Assembly (NCBI GenBank): GCA_011455275.1
Contig: CP015028.1
Coordinates: 2,020,911-2,084,910 of the forward strand
Direction: 5' to 3'
DNA length: 64,000 nt
Origin: Pasteurellaceae bacterium Orientalotternb1
GTDB taxonomy: Bacteria > Pseudomonadota > Gammaproteobacteria > Enterobacterales > Pasteurellaceae
How positions within the stretch are numbered: the stretch's first letter is position 1; each line of letters opens with the position of its first letter. A program made the position numbers and the translations under genes. Positions 18,652 to 28,773 of the stretch are shown piece after piece. The notes under the pieces are model-generated. The model was given only the letters and a program-made list of their open reading frames with translations. It was not told the DNA's origin and ran no database searches.

Positions 18652-18673
18652 AACCCAACCGATTGGCTGGGTT
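18652..18673 (-). terminator. Terminator of the rpsF-rplI operon
   Basis: On the minus strand AACCCAGCC pairs with GGTTGGGTT (one mismatch) around a four-base loop, followed by TTTTTATTT. It lies 18 bases after the rplI stop. Confidence 0.88.
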
Positions 18674-18690
18674 CTTTTTTCATCTTTCGA

Positions 18691-19140
18691 TTATTCTGAA
18701 ACAACGTTGATTGTTACAACCGCGTTTACTTCAGCGTGTAAGTGTAATTTCACTTCGTGTTCACCAGTAGTACGTAACGCACCTGATGGTAAGCGAACTT
18801 CGCCTTTAGTTACCGCAACGCCTGCTGCAGAAACTGCATCAGCGATATCACGAGCACCAACAGAACCGAATAAACGACCGTCATCACCTGCTTTTGAAGT
18901 GATTACGATTGCTGCCAAGTTAGCTACTGCTGCTGCACGAGCTTGTGCTGCGGCAAGAGCTTCTGCTGCTTTCGCTTCTAATTCTGCACGACGTGCTTCA
19001 AAGTGAGCAACGTTTGCTGCAGTTGCCATCACTGCTTTACCTTGCGGGATTAAGTAGTTACGAGCAAAACCTGCTTTAACTGAAACTTGGTCACCAACAG
19101 TACCAAGTTGAGCAACTTTATCTAATAAAATAACTTGCAT
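18691..19140 (-). CDS. rplI: 50S ribosomal protein L9
   Basis: The 149-residue protein begins [19 protein letters not shown] and has [14 protein letters not shown] near residue 22-35, the L9 N-domain signature. A long alanine-rich connecting helix follows (about 45-75), then the C-terminal rRNA-binding domain with [14 protein letters not shown]. It binds domain V of 23S rRNA near the L1 stalk. It is last in rpsF-priB-rpsR-rplI, 18 bases after rpsR. Confidence 0.99.
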   Translation of the reverse strand: MQVILLDKVAQLGTVGDQVSVKAGFARNYLIPQGKAVMATAANVAHFEARRAELEAKAAEALAAAQARAAAVANLAAIVITSKAGDDGRLFGSVGARDIADAVSAAGVAVTKGEVRLPSGALRTTGEHEVKLHLHAEVNAVVTINVVSE

Positions 19141-19158
19141 TGTACTCTTCCTCTATTA

Positions 19159-19709
<551 letters not shown>

Positions 19710-19723
<14 letters not shown>

Positions 19724-20087
19724 CCTCTGCTTCTACTTCAACAGCTGCTTCAGGTGCTTTACGCTCATCTTTTGCTTTTGCCATTGGTGATGCTTCTGTT
19801 ACCGCTGCTTTTGTGTGAACGATTAAGTTACGAAGAACGGCATCATTGTAACGGAAGTTAGTTTCTAACTCATCGATTACGCTTTGTGGTGCTTCTACAT
19901 TCATTAACACATAGTGTGCTTTGTGAAGTTTGTTGATTGGGTACGCTAATTGACGACGACCCCAATCTTCTAAGCGATGTACTTGACCGCCTGCTTCTTT
20001 AACAGAAGCGGTATAACGTTCGATCATACCAGGTACTTGTTCGCTTTGGTCCGGGTGAACCATAAAAACGATTTCGTAGTGACGCAT
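19710..20087 (-). CDS. rpsF: 30S ribosomal protein S6
   Basis: The 125-residue protein begins [18 protein letters not shown] and keeps [17 protein letters not shown] near 37-53 and the [12 protein letters not shown] strand. The last 30 or so residues are charged and acidic ([12 protein letters not shown]), comparable to the glutamate-rich tail that RimK extends in E. coli S6. It is the first gene of the operon, with a structured leader upstream. Confidence 0.98.
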
Positions 20088-20160
20088 TGTCGATCCTTAC
20101 GGGTTAGCAGCCTCCAAGGTTGCCAGTCACCAGCGTTGAAGGCAAGGATTAAAAAACAAG
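20088..20160 (-). promoter_or_regulatory. Candidate rpsF leader (S6:S18-binding RNA)
   Basis: The roughly 70 bases before rpsF can fold: CTTGCC and GGCAAC/GGTGACTGGC stretches pair, then a small hairpin ACCCGTAAGGAT holds the ribosome site. The CCG just before the start fits the known S6:S18 leader motif, by which the S6-S18 complex represses its own operon. I judge this from layout only; no covariance model was run. Confidence 0.4.
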
Positions 20161-20216
20161 TGTGACTGAAGCCGTGCATTATACGAACAGCGAGCGATTT
20201 TGCAAGCGATAAATCA

Positions 20217-20264
20217 ACAAGCGGTCAGTTCCTTGCAAAATTTTGCAATAAACCGACCGCTTGT
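20217..20264. terminator. Inverted pair of uptake sequences downstream of the Nramp-like gene
   Basis: ACAAGCGGTC at 20217 and its complement at 20255-20264 face each other around a TTGCAAAATTTTGCAA core. In the minus direction it follows the Nramp-like gene (stop at 20278) and precedes the rpsF leader, so it is likely that gene's terminator. Confidence 0.65.
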
Positions 20265-20277
20265 ATTTAGTCCAACA

Positions 20278-21531
20278 TTAACTTAACCACCCAAACTGAT
20301 GCACTATAAATAATAGGGCAAAGCCTGTGAGATAAATTAAGCCGATAATTGATAGCCACAATAAGCCGCCTTTAACACGGTGCTCGCCTTTTAAAACAAG
20401 CGATAAGTTCAACCACGCAAAAATTGGCGTAGAAACAAACGAACAAATCATCGCAAAGCGGAGCATCTTCGCCACATCGCTCATAAACATCGTAATAATG
20501 ATAATTCCAGATGCTGCCGCAATCGTCATCCAAATGTTCAACTGAACTTGAGCGCTTTCAGTTTTGTTCCATAAAATACGAAACGCTTCGGCGTTGGCAC
20601 GAGAGTAGCCGTCAATTACGGTGATGGTTGTGCCTAACATACACATAAAGGCAATGAAAGCGATTAGCATTGCCGACCATTCACCGATGGCAAAAGCATA
20701 CATTTTAATCAGCTGTGCAATATATTTTACGCCTGCTTGTTCCACTTGTTCGCCCGTGCCGTATTGCACCAACGCCCCTAAGGCTAAGAATACTAACGCT
20801 AAAATTGCCGTGCCGATATACCCCACATTGAAGTCAAACAACCCATCACGGTAGGAAATTTTGGTGAAACGTTTTTTCGCCACAACCCACATCGAGTTAA
20901 TCGCTGAAATTTCGATCGGGGCTGGCATCCAGCCCATTAACGCCACGATAAACGCCAATGCTCCTAAATTCCAAGGAGAAGCCTCAACAAAATCAGGGGC
21001 AACGACTTTGGTTTTAAATGCTGCGATAATCACCGCTGCCACCGTGGAAATAGTGAGAGCGATCATAATCAATTTAGACACTTTATCGAGCAAACGATAC
21101 TTACCGAGCAATAGAAAGCCCCAAGTGCTCGAAATCACGATAATGCTTAATTGTGAAATAGTTAGCCCCCACGATGTTGGCAACATAAAGCTTAGAATTG
21201 CCGCCGTCACAATGCCTACACCTGCGGTATTTATCACTGTTGCGAATACATTGAGTAGGAAGAAAACCCAGAGATAAAAACCGCCTTTTTCTTTATAACC
21301 TTCAATCAAGGTTTTATTATTCGCCAGCGTATATTGTGTGCCAAAACGGAAAAAAGGATACTTAAACAGATTGGCTAAAATAATGATAATGGCAAGTTGC
21401 CAGCCATAAATGGCCCCCGACTGCGTGGAAGCAATGATGTGTGAACCACCTACTGCTGCCGAAGCCATTAAAATTCCTGGCCCCATTGCCGCAAATTTTG
21501 ATTTCCAACTTGATACGTCTTGTTGTGTCAT
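20278..21531 (-). CDS. Nramp-family (divalent metal transporter-like) membrane protein, atypical binding motifs
   Basis: The protein (417 residues from the chosen ATG) has about 11 hydrophobic segments in Nramp order: GPGILMASAAVGGSHIIAST in the first, MGWMPAPIEISAINSMW in the sixth. True Mn/Fe transporters carry DPGN in segment 1 and MPH in segment 6; here the equivalents are VGGSH and MPA. The binding site is therefore changed and the ion cannot be assumed; this resembles Nramp-related proteins of other specificity. A longer frame reaches 21594, but GGAAC before the ATG at 21531 and the family's N-terminus favour this start. It appears monocistronic, with divergent spacing to the nuclease gene. 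Confidence 0.8.
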   Translation of the reverse strand: MTQQDVSSWKSKFAAMGPGILMASAAVGGSHIIASTQSGAIYGWQLAIIIILANLFKYPFFRFGTQYTLANNKTLIEGYKEKGGFYLWVFFLLNVFATVINTAGVGIVTAAILSFMLPTSWGLTISQLSIIVISSTWGFLLLGKYRLLDKVSKLIMIALTISTVAAVIIAAFKTKVVAPDFVEASPWNLGALAFIVALMGWMPAPIEISAINSMWVVAKKRFTKISYRDGLFDFNVGYIGTAILALVFLALGALVQYGTGEQVEQAGVKYIAQLIKMYAFAIGEWSAMLIAFIAFMCMLGTTITVIDGYSRANAEAFRILWNKTESAQVQLNIWMTIAAASGIIIITMFMSDVAKMLRFAMICSFVSTPIFAWLNLSLVLKGEHRVKGGLLWLSIIGLIYLTGFALLFIVHQFGWLS

Positions 21532-21658
21532 AATGTTCCAAATGTATGAGTAAAAAATAGGTCTGCGATTTAGCCATAAAACGAGCCTAAACACAACGAC
21601 AAATTCAATATTTTTAAAATAAAATCCTGTTTATTTTATTTTTTTAGCAAAATATCTT

Positions 21659-22357
21659 ATGAACAAGACAAAAATTCGGTATTTATTATTTAATCTTGGT
21701 ATTTTATTCTTTATTTACTCTCATTCAACGGCAAATATGCGGGAAATTCCGTGTAAAGTAGTTGGAATTAGCGATGGGGACTCGCTTACTTGCCTCTACG
21801 ATCGCACACAACTCAAGGTGAGATTGCTCTATATTGATGCCCCTGAAGCGACTCAACCATTTGGAAATCGAGCCAAGCAAACCCTTGCCCACCTTGCGTT
21901 TAACAAGCAAGTCACGCTGTTTTCATCGGGCTATGATCAATATGGGCGAATGCTCGCAGTAGTAAAAAATGAGCGGGGCGACGATCTCAATTTAAAATTA
22001 GTGCAAGCAGGAATGGCGTGGGCGTATCGCCAAACATTGCCGATTTATCAGCAAGCCCAAAATCAAGCCCAAACGGCAAAAATCGGTTTGTGGCAGGATA
22101 AAAACCCAATCAACCCTGCAGACTGGCGAACGAACAAGCGGTCAGATTCTGTAAAAAATTTGCAAAATTTTCCACAAAACCGACCGCTTGCAGTAGTGAA
22201 CTGTAGCCTACAACTGAGCTGTGGGCAGATGGAAGAGCAGGGTTTCAGCTACGCCCAAGTGGAACGCTATTTTCATCAATGTGGCTGGAAAACGTTAGAC
22301 GGCAACGGCGATGGCATTCCGTGCAACCGCCTTTATCGCCAATCGCAGCGGCGATAA
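21659..22357 (+). CDS. Secreted staphylococcal-nuclease-family protein with Excalibur-like C-terminus
   Basis: The 232-residue product has a signal-like N-terminus (hydrophobic 8-22). The thermonuclease domain spans about 30-160: VVGISDGDSLTCLY, VRLLYIDAPEATQPFG (catalytic Asp/Arg region), YDQYGRMLAVV, then NLKLVQAGMAWAYR. The last ~45 residues form a separate calcium-binding-type unit: NCSLQLSCGQM, then LDGNGDGIPCNRLY, with three or four cysteines and the DGNGDGIPC hallmark of Excalibur domains. The two domains are joined by a linker encoded by an inverted pair of uptake sequences (22134-22191). It is probably exported and degrades nucleic acid outside the cytoplasm. Confidence 0.88.
   Translation: MNKTKIRYLLFNLGILFFIYSHSTANMREIPCKVVGISDGDSLTCLYDRTQLKVRLLYIDAPEATQPFGNRAKQTLAHLAFNKQVTLFSSGYDQYGRMLAVVKNERGDDLNLKLVQAGMAWAYRQTLPIYQQAQNQAQTAKIGLWQDKNPINPADWRTNKRSDSVKNLQNFPQNRPLAVVNCSLQLSCGQMEEQGFSYAQVERYFHQCGWKTLDGNGDGIPCNRLYRQSQRR
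22134..22191. repeat. Inverted uptake-sequence pair inside the nuclease gene
   Basis: ACAAGCGGTCAGATTC at 22134 and the complement GACCGCTTGC (last base differs) at 22182-22191, with TTTGCAAAATTTT between, form a long dyad in frame. It encodes the linker between the nuclease and Excalibur domains, where sequence is likely unconstrained. Confidence 0.8.
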
Positions 22358-22434
22358 TTATGATCGCCGTCATATTTGCGGCACACTTTTTTGACTATGC
22401 TTAAACGCCCACGACGGCACACAGGAGCAAGGCA

Positions 22435-23511
22435 ATGCACCCATTTCAACTGATGTCCAAACCGACTGGTTCTATTTGCAATTTAGATTGCAGTTACTGT
22501 TTTTATTTAGAAAAACCGCACAGCAATCAAATCCGAATGAGTGATGAGATGCTTGAGCATTATGTGCGGGACTATTTACAGCACTCCCCACAGCAAAATG
22601 TCACATTCTTGTGGCAAGGGGGTGAACCCTCCTTGGCAGGCTTGGATTTTTATCAACAAGCGGTCAAATTTCAGCAAAAATATGCAAATGGTAAAACGGT
22701 CGAAAACGCCTTGCAGACCAACGGCGTGCTGCTTGATGAAAAATGGTGTGCGTTTTTGAAGGAAAATCGGTTTTTGGTTGGCTTGTCGATTGACGGCCCT
22801 GAAGATCTGCACGATGCCTATCGCCTCACTAAAAGTCAAAAAGGCACTTTTCACAAAGTGATGGAAGGGTTAGATAACCTATTGAAATATGAAGTAGAAT
22901 TTAACACGCTCACCGTAGTACATCAAAAAAATGTGCGACACGCTAAACGCATTTACGCCTTTTTGAAGGAGATCGGTTCAACCCATTTTCAATTTATCCC
23001 GCTGATGAATGATGGCGAGCAGCAAGCCAGTGCCAAAGATTACGGACAATTTCTGATTGAGATTTTCCAGCAGTGGTATGCCAACGACATCGGCAACATC
23101 AGCGTACAATTTATCGAACAATGGATGATGGCGTTTCTCGGTATGCAACCGAGCTTGTGCATTTTCCGCCAACGCTGTGGCGACCAAATCGTACTCGAAC
23201 AAAACGGCGATATTTACAGCTGCGATCACTACGTTTACCCGCAATATAAAATCGGTAACCTGATCGAAACCCCACTACGTGAAATCGTCACCTCCCCCAA
23301 ACAGCAGCAATTTGGTTTGCTGAAACAGCAACTTTCCGCCAAATGCCTGCAATGTCAATTCCGCTTCGCCTGCCACGGCGGCTGCCCCAAACACCGCAAA
23401 ATCCAAGGCTTCGGCGAACCTCACAATATACTATGCGAGGCCTATTATTCAGCACTTTCTTATATGCAGCCATATTTAATCCAGCTGGCTCGGAGATTAC
23501 GGGGTTTTTAG
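22435..23511 (+). CDS. Anaerobic sulfatase-maturase-like radical SAM/SPASM enzyme
   Basis: The 358-residue protein starts with the radical SAM motif SICNLDCSYCFYLEK (three cysteines about 14-21), then FLWQGGEPSLAG near 58. The SPASM half carries CIFRQRCGDQIVLEQ, GDIYSCDHYVYP (with the Asp used as a base in sulfatase maturases) and CLQCQFRFACHGGCPKHR near 310-327. Such enzymes oxidise a Cys or Ser of a sulfatase to formylglycine without oxygen. No sulfatase gene is in the window. AGGAGCAAGGC precedes the ATG. An uptake sequence lies inside the gene (22656-22664). Another SPASM peptide-modifying role is possible. Confidence 0.88.
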   Translation: MHPFQLMSKPTGSICNLDCSYCFYLEKPHSNQIRMSDEMLEHYVRDYLQHSPQQNVTFLWQGGEPSLAGLDFYQQAVKFQQKYANGKTVENALQTNGVLLDEKWCAFLKENRFLVGLSIDGPEDLHDAYRLTKSQKGTFHKVMEGLDNLLKYEVEFNTLTVVHQKNVRHAKRIYAFLKEIGSTHFQFIPLMNDGEQQASAKDYGQFLIEIFQQWYANDIGNISVQFIEQWMMAFLGMQPSLCIFRQRCGDQIVLEQNGDIYSCDHYVYPQYKIGNLIETPLREIVTSPKQQQFGLLKQQLSAKCLQCQFRFACHGGCPKHRKIQGFGEPHNILCEAYYSALSYMQPYLIQLARRLRGF

Positions 23512-23667
23512 TCTCTCTTTTTGTAAAAGCGGTTGGAGTTTACCTCCCACGGTTATTTCCCGTAAATTAAAAACATAAATTCACCGTAACGTTGAGGTGA
23601 ACTCCGCCCTTTTTTACACGATGCCTATGTTATAATCCCCACTTTCTCAATCAAACCACATCCAACA

Positions 23668-24864
23668 ATGCTCAATCAACAATTCCGCCAACAGTTTCCT
23701 TTTTTTGCTGATCAACAATGGACTTACTTAGACTCTGCTGCAACCACGCTCAAGCCACAAATTTTGATCGATGAAACGGTGAATTTTTATCGCTCGGCGG
23801 GATCAGTACATCGCAGTCAATATGATCTTGCCCAAAGTGAAGCCTATGAACAAGCCCGAGATTTGGTCGCTTGCCGTTTCAATGTTGAACATCGTAATGC
23901 GGTGATTTGGACCAGTGGAACAACTCATTCGATCAATTTGGTTGCCTACGGTTTAGCACATCAGCTACAAGTAGGCGATGAAATCGTGATTTCCGTTGCC
24001 GAACATCACGCCAATTTTATCCCTTGGCAACAGCTTGCCGAACGTTCAGGGGCGAAGTTGATCGTATTGCCGTTAAATGAAGATTTTCAAATCGATAGCC
24101 AAACTCTCCTCGCTCATCTCAATCAACGAACGAAAATCGTTGCCTTCAATTTGGTCTCGAATGTGACGGGTGTGCGACAGCCTGCCGAGCAGCTTATTCC
24201 GCTAATCCGTCGCTATTCCAACGCCAAAATTTTGCTTGATGTGGCACAAGCGGTCTGTTCTGAGCAGATAAATGCAAGCCAACTGGATGCCGATTTCTAC
24301 GCTTTCTCCGCCCATAAAATGTATGGAGCAACAGGCGTGGGCGTGCTGATGGGAAAATTGCAAAGTTTAGAAGAAATCCGACCGCTTGTCTTTGGTGGCA
24401 AGATGCTGGAAAACATCAGCGAGCAGACGCTGACTTTGGCAAAATTGCCGTACCGTTTAGAAGCGGGCACGCCGAATATTGCGGGAATTATCGCCTTTGG
24501 CAAGGTGTTGGAATGGCTCGAAAGTTGGGATTTTGCTACGCTCAATCAAGGCTTGTATCAACAAACCAAACAGGCTCGCAAGCGGTTAGATTCTTACAAC
24601 AATTTACAAATTTTCGGTGGTTCACCAACTAGCCCAACCATCAGCTTTTCCTTTAGTGATATTCATCATTCTGACATTGCGGCAATATTAACCGAGCAGA
24701 AAATTGCCTTGCGAGTGGGTGAGCATTGTGCCAAACCGTACTTACGCTATCTGCAACAAACAGGGACATTACGGCTGTCGTTAGCCCATTACAACACGCA
24801 GGAAGATCTTGAGCGCTTCTTTACAGGGCTGGACTTTGCCTTGGATCTGTTGGCTACCGAATAG
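23668..24864 (+). CDS. csdA: Cysteine desulfurase, CsdA/SufS type
   Basis: The 398-residue PLP enzyme takes sulfur from cysteine as a persulfide. It starts FPFFADQQWTYLDSAATTLKP. The PLP lysine is in FYAFSAHKMYGATGVGVL near 224, and the catalytic cysteine is in RVGEHCAKPYLRY near 353. Usually the motif before the PLP lysine site reads DGAQ; here it is LLDVAQ, a mild change. No suf or csdE partner is adjacent, so naming as CsdA rather than SufS rests on class II length and Pasteurellaceae context. Three uptake sequences occur in or just after the gene (24246, 24381, 24867). Confidence 0.87.
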   Translation: MLNQQFRQQFPFFADQQWTYLDSAATTLKPQILIDETVNFYRSAGSVHRSQYDLAQSEAYEQARDLVACRFNVEHRNAVIWTSGTTHSINLVAYGLAHQLQVGDEIVISVAEHHANFIPWQQLAERSGAKLIVLPLNEDFQIDSQTLLAHLNQRTKIVAFNLVSNVTGVRQPAEQLIPLIRRYSNAKILLDVAQAVCSEQINASQLDADFYAFSAHKMYGATGVGVLMGKLQSLEEIRPLVFGGKMLENISEQTLTLAKLPYRLEAGTPNIAGIIAFGKVLEWLESWDFATLNQGLYQQTKQARKRLDSYNNLQIFGGSPTSPTISFSFSDIHHSDIAAILTEQKIALRVGEHCAKPYLRYLQQTGTLRLSLAHYNTQEDLERFFTGLDFALDLLATE

Positions 24865-25052
24865 CAACAAGCGGTCACTTCCCACAAAAGTTTTGCAAAT
24901 GGAGCAATATCTAATTTGCCACTTTTGCCCTGTATCAAAAAAGGGTAAAATTTGCGAGTTTTTGCTAGAACGGAAAAGCGTTATCGGGTAATCTGCACGC
25001 CATTTCTAATTTATTTCAAAAATTTTAATTATTATTTCTTATAGGTATTTTT

Positions 25053-26018
25053 ATGGTTAAAAAAATTGCTGTTTTAACAAGTGGTGGCGATGCACCTGGT
25101 ATGAATGCTGCGATTCGTGGTGTCGTCCGTGCGGCGTTAAGTGAGGGGTTAGAGGTTTATGGTATCCAAGATGGTTACTACGGTTTATACCACGACCAAG
25201 TCATCAAACTTGAACGCCGTTCGGTATCTGAAGTGATCAACCGTGGCGGAACCTTCTTAGGATCAGCTCGCTTCCCGCAGTTTAGAGATCCTGAAGTGCG
25301 TAAAAAATGCGTAGAAACACTCAAAAAGTACGACATTGACAGCCTTGTGGTCATCGGCGGTGACGGTTCTTATATGGGAGCAAAATTACTGACCGAAGAA
25401 TTTGGCATTAACTGCATCGGCTTACCAGGAACCATCGACAACGATGTGGCGGGAACCGACTACACCATCGGCTTTCAAACCGCCCTTGAAACCGCATTAG
25501 AAGCGATCGACCGTTTGCGTGATACTTCAACATCTCACCAACGTATCTCAATCGTAGAAATTATGGGGCGTCACTGTGGTGATTTAACCATCAATGCCGC
25601 ACTTGCAGGCGGTTGCGAATACATCATCGTACCAGAAAAAGGCTTAGATAAAGAGTCATTAATGCGTAACATTGGTCAAGGCTTTGCCAGAGGTAAACGC
25701 CACGCCATCATCGCCATTACTGAAATGATGACCAACGTCCACGAACTCGCAAAAGAAATTGAAGATCATTTTGGTCACGAAACTCGTGCAACTGTGCTTG
25801 GACACGTTCAACGCGGCGGTGCACCTTGTGCCTTCGACCGCATTTTAGCATCTCGTATGGGCGTGTATGCCGTAGAACTTCTTCTTGAAGGTCATGGCGG
25901 ACGCTGTGTAGGGATCCAAAATGAAAAATTGGTTCACCACGATATTATTGATGCGATCAACAATATGCGTCGTCCATTCAAAAACGAGCTCTTTGAAACC
26001 TCAAGAAAATTGTTCTAA
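25053..26018 (+). CDS. pfkA: 6-phosphofructokinase
   Basis: The 321-residue ATP-dependent enzyme phosphorylates fructose 6-phosphate, the main control point of glycolysis. The nucleotide loop [13 protein letters not shown] (about 11-23), [12 protein letters not shown] near 98, and [17 protein letters not shown] near 124-140 with the catalytic Asp are all intact, followed by [10 protein letters not shown] near 168. Length matches E. coli PfkA (320). The gene stands alone, with an IS3-type remnant 31 bases after its stop. Confidence 0.98.
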   Translation: MVKKIAVLTSGGDAPGMNAAIRGVVRAALSEGLEVYGIQDGYYGLYHDQVIKLERRSVSEVINRGGTFLGSARFPQFRDPEVRKKCVETLKKYDIDSLVVIGGDGSYMGAKLLTEEFGINCIGLPGTIDNDVAGTDYTIGFQTALETALEAIDRLRDTSTSHQRISIVEIMGRHCGDLTINAALAGGCEYIIVPEKGLDKESLMRNIGQGFARGKRHAIIAITEMMTNVHELAKEIEDHFGHETRATVLGHVQRGGAPCAFDRILASRMGVYAVELLLEGHGGRCVGIQNEKLVHHDIIDAINNMRRPFKNELFETSRKLF

Positions 26019-26049
26019 ACAATACGGAATTAAAAAACGCAGGAAAAAT

Positions 26050-26262
26050 TGATCTGCCCCAAAATTAGACATCTTTCATTCAAGGACTAAGCTCTGTACT
26101 CCACAGGGCGGAGTCCTTTTCATTTCACTTGAATATGCTCATATTTCACCTATTGAAGATAAAATTCAATGGTTTGCTGTTTGAAAAATTCGTTGTATTT
26201 AGTCATAAAAAATCTGCACCTTAATCTGTTGGTTGCGTAGTCCAACTTTTGGGGGCAGATCA
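26050..26262. mobile_element. Internally deleted IS3-family (IS150-like) element, ~213 bp
   Basis: The ends are imperfect inverted repeats: TGATCTGCCCCAAAATTAGAC on the left and, reading inward from the right, TGATCTGCCCCCAAAAG then TTGGAC. These look like IS150-group IS3 ends. Inside, on the minus strand (26206-26153), an ATG opens MTKYNEFFKQQTIEFYLQ followed by a stop, like the start of an IS3 OrfA; the rest of orfA/orfB is missing. Near the left end is a hairpin (26082-26118). ATT occurs just outside both ends if the outermost T/A pair is taken as flanking; otherwise no target duplication is evident. The size suggests a MITE-like derivative. Confidence 0.8.
26082..26118. repeat. 37-bp hairpin, copy 1 (inside the IS remnant)
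   Basis: AAGGACT and AGTCCTT close a stem with an inner CTGTACTCCACAG pairing. A related 37-base hairpin of the same length and orientation is at 44178-44214; about 28 of 37 positions agree. Confidence 0.7.
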
Positions 26263-26287
26263 TTTCACACTGCTTTTTTATCTTTAA

Positions 26288-28558
26288 TTACGCCAATTCT
26301 GCACGCAATTTTTTGGTTACATTCATCATCACTTCAAGCTGTGCAATAGTTTCTGTCCAACCACGGGTTTTTAAACCACAGTCTGGATTGACCCATAAAC
26401 GCTCTTTTGGCACGACGTTCAATGCTTTGCGTAACAAGCGTTCGATTTCTGCCTCTGTTGGCACACGAGGGCTGTGAATGTCGTACACACCTGGACCGAT
26501 GTCGTTCGGGTATTGGAAATCGCCGAATGCGGTAAGCAATTCCATATCGGAACGTGAAGTTTCAATCGTAATCACGTCCGCATCTAAGCCCGCAATCGCT
26601 GGCAGAATATCGTTGAACTCGGAGTAACACATATGAGTGTGGATTTGGGTGTCGTCCGCCACGCCCATATAGCTAAGACGGAAGGCTTCGCCAGCCCATT
26701 GCAAATATGCGTCCCAATCTACCCGCTTGAGTGGCAAACCTTCACGGATCGCAGGTTCGTCGATTTGGATCACTTTGATGCCTGCTTTTTCGAGATCTAA
26801 CACTTCATCGGATAACGCCACGCCGATCTGCTTACATACCGTTGAGCGTGGAATGTCGTTACGCACGAACGACCATTGTAAAATCGTCACTGGACCTGTC
26901 AGCATTCCTTTCATCACTTTTTTGGTGAGGCTTTGAGCATATTGTGACCAACGCACCGTCATTGGTTCTGGACGGGTGACATCGCCGTAAATCACTGGCG
27001 GTTTTACACAGCGTGATCCGTAGCTCTGCACCCAACCGAATTTGGTGAAAGCAAAACCGTCCAACAATTCGCCGAAGTATTCCACCATATCATTACGCTC
27101 TGCTTCGCCGTGTACTAACACATCAAGGTCAAGCTCTTCTTGGCGGCGAACCACATACTCGATCTCTTTTTTCATTGCTGCTTCGTAATCTTCAAGAGAC
27201 AAATCGCCTTTCTTGAATGCCGCACGGGCGTGACGAATTTCGGTGGTTTGTGGGAATGAGCCGATGTTGGTGGTCGGTAAAAGCGGTAAGTTTAGCCACT
27301 CATTTTGCAATTTGATCCGCTCTGCAAACGGCGATTTACGTTTGTCTGCGTCGGCTGGTAAGTTGGCTAAACGCTCCGCCACGTCTGGACGATGAATTTC
27401 TTTGCTATTCGCACGGGCATCTGCCGCCGCTTGGCTGGCGTCTAACTCCGCTTGCACCGCCGCACGACCTTGCTCAAGTGCGGTTTTAATTACACGTAAT
27501 TCTTCCACTTTTTGTAGCGTAAAGGCTAACCAGCTGTAAAGAGCTGGATTATTGGCTTGCAGCTGCGTTTCTACGCTTAAATCATAAGGTGTATGCAACA
27601 ATGAACAGCTTGGGGCAATCCATAAACGCTCGCCGAGTTTAGCTTTCAAGGGCTCAAGTACATCAAGCACTTGGTTTAAGTTAGCACGCCAAATATTACG
27701 CCCGTCAATCACGCCTGCGGAAAGGACTTTATCGTAATCGGCAAAAGCAGAAAGTTGCTCTGGTGCACGGATTAAATCTAAATGTAAGCCGTCCACCGCT
27801 AAACCTTTCAATAAGTCAGCGTGTTCCGCCACTGAACCAAAGTAGGTTGCGAGCAATAATTTCGCATTCACTTTGCTCAATTCAGCATACACGGCTTTGT
27901 AAGCTTCCACCCATTCCGCAGGTAAATCTAACGCAAGAGCTGGTTCATCAATTTGAATCCATTCTGCCCCTTCTGTCGCTAAGGCATTTAAAATGTCAAC
28001 ATAAACAGGGACTAATTGATTGAGCAACTCAAAGCGGTTAAAGGCTTCGCCTTTTTCTTTACCTAACCAAAGGAAAGTTAAAGGCCCAACAATGACAGGT
28101 TTAACCTTGTGTCCTGCCGCTTTTGCTTCACGAATTTGATTTACATAATGAGCAGGGTTCGCTTTGAATTGGGTGTTTTTGTGGAACTCTGGCACTAAAT
28201 AGTGATAGTTGGTATCAAACCATTTGGTCATTTCAATCGCAAATTGCTCTTTGTTACCCCGAGCTAATTGGAAGTATTGATCCAAGGTTAAATTTTGGCT
28301 ATCAAAACCAAAACGAGCTGGAATTGAACCCGTTGCCACTTGAAGATCTAAAATGTGATCGTAGAAAGTGAAATCACCGACTGCAACGAAATCCGCATTG
28401 GCCTCAGCTTGGTGTTTCCAATTTTTTTCACGCAACGCTTTAGCTAACGCTAATAAATCTTGCTCCGCCAACTCTTTCCGCCAGTAACGCTCTTGAGCGA
28501 ATTTCAGTTCACGTTTTGCTCCAACGCGTGGAAAACCTAAAATATGGAATGTTGTCAT
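26288..28558 (-). CDS. metE: Cobalamin-independent methionine synthase
   Basis: The 756-residue zinc enzyme moves a methyl group from polyglutamyl methyltetrahydrofolate to homocysteine. It starts [23 protein letters not shown]. The C-terminal barrel holds [30 protein letters not shown] near 485, [11 protein letters not shown] near 600, [11 protein letters not shown] near 640 (zinc His/Cys) and [13 protein letters not shown] near 725 (zinc Cys). Length equals E. coli MetE. AGGAGATACAAG precedes the ATG. MetR is encoded about 1.1 kb upstream on the other strand, past a lipoprotein gene, and a candidate MetR-type box lies in the metE leader (28676-28693). Confidence 0.98.
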   Translation of the reverse strand: MTTFHILGFPRVGAKRELKFAQERYWRKELAEQDLLALAKALREKNWKHQAEANADFVAVGDFTFYDHILDLQVATGSIPARFGFDSQNLTLDQYFQLARGNKEQFAIEMTKWFDTNYHYLVPEFHKNTQFKANPAHYVNQIREAKAAGHKVKPVIVGPLTFLWLGKEKGEAFNRFELLNQLVPVYVDILNALATEGAEWIQIDEPALALDLPAEWVEAYKAVYAELSKVNAKLLLATYFGSVAEHADLLKGLAVDGLHLDLIRAPEQLSAFADYDKVLSAGVIDGRNIWRANLNQVLDVLEPLKAKLGERLWIAPSCSLLHTPYDLSVETQLQANNPALYSWLAFTLQKVEELRVIKTALEQGRAAVQAELDASQAAADARANSKEIHRPDVAERLANLPADADKRKSPFAERIKLQNEWLNLPLLPTTNIGSFPQTTEIRHARAAFKKGDLSLEDYEAAMKKEIEYVVRRQEELDLDVLVHGEAERNDMVEYFGELLDGFAFTKFGWVQSYGSRCVKPPVIYGDVTRPEPMTVRWSQYAQSLTKKVMKGMLTGPVTILQWSFVRNDIPRSTVCKQIGVALSDEVLDLEKAGIKVIQIDEPAIREGLPLKRVDWDAYLQWAGEAFRLSYMGVADDTQIHTHMCYSEFNDILPAIAGLDADVITIETSRSDMELLTAFGDFQYPNDIGPGVYDIHSPRVPTEAEIERLLRKALNVVPKERLWVNPDCGLKTRGWTETIAQLEVMMNVTKKLRAELA

Positions 28559-28675
28559 CTTGTATCTCCTGCTTAAATTGATAAATTGGATTTAGACGTT
28601 TAGCCGTCTAAATGGCTTAAATGCATCATCTATAAATTCAAAACATTATGCAACTTCATAATTTTCACAATCATT

Positions 28676-28693
28676 ATGAAAATTTCTAATAAT
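28676..28693. promoter_or_regulatory. Candidate MetR-type box upstream of metE
   Basis: ATGAAAATTTCTAATAAT here and ATGAACATTTCTCATAAT at 29679-29696 (start of metR) agree at 16 of 18 positions. Both resemble the MetR pattern TGAA-N5-TTCA with changes in the right half. The shared sequence in the two places where MetR should act is suggestive only. Confidence 0.4.
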
Positions 28694-28703
28694 CAAACAA
28701 ATA

Positions 28704-28761
28704 ACAAGCGGTCAGTTCCGACAAAAAATTTGCAAAATTTTCCTCGGAACTGACCGCTTGT
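28704..28761. terminator. 17-bp-stem inverted uptake-sequence pair (lipoprotein terminator)
   Basis: ACAAGCGGTCAGTTCCG at 28704-28720 is perfectly complementary to 28745-28761, around an A/T core with TTTGCAAAATTTT. It lies 12 bases after the stop of the lipoprotein gene (minus strand) and before the metE promoter region. The stem is long enough to be a strong terminator despite lacking a T-run. Confidence 0.75.
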
Positions 28762-28773
28762 CGTTAAAGTAAA

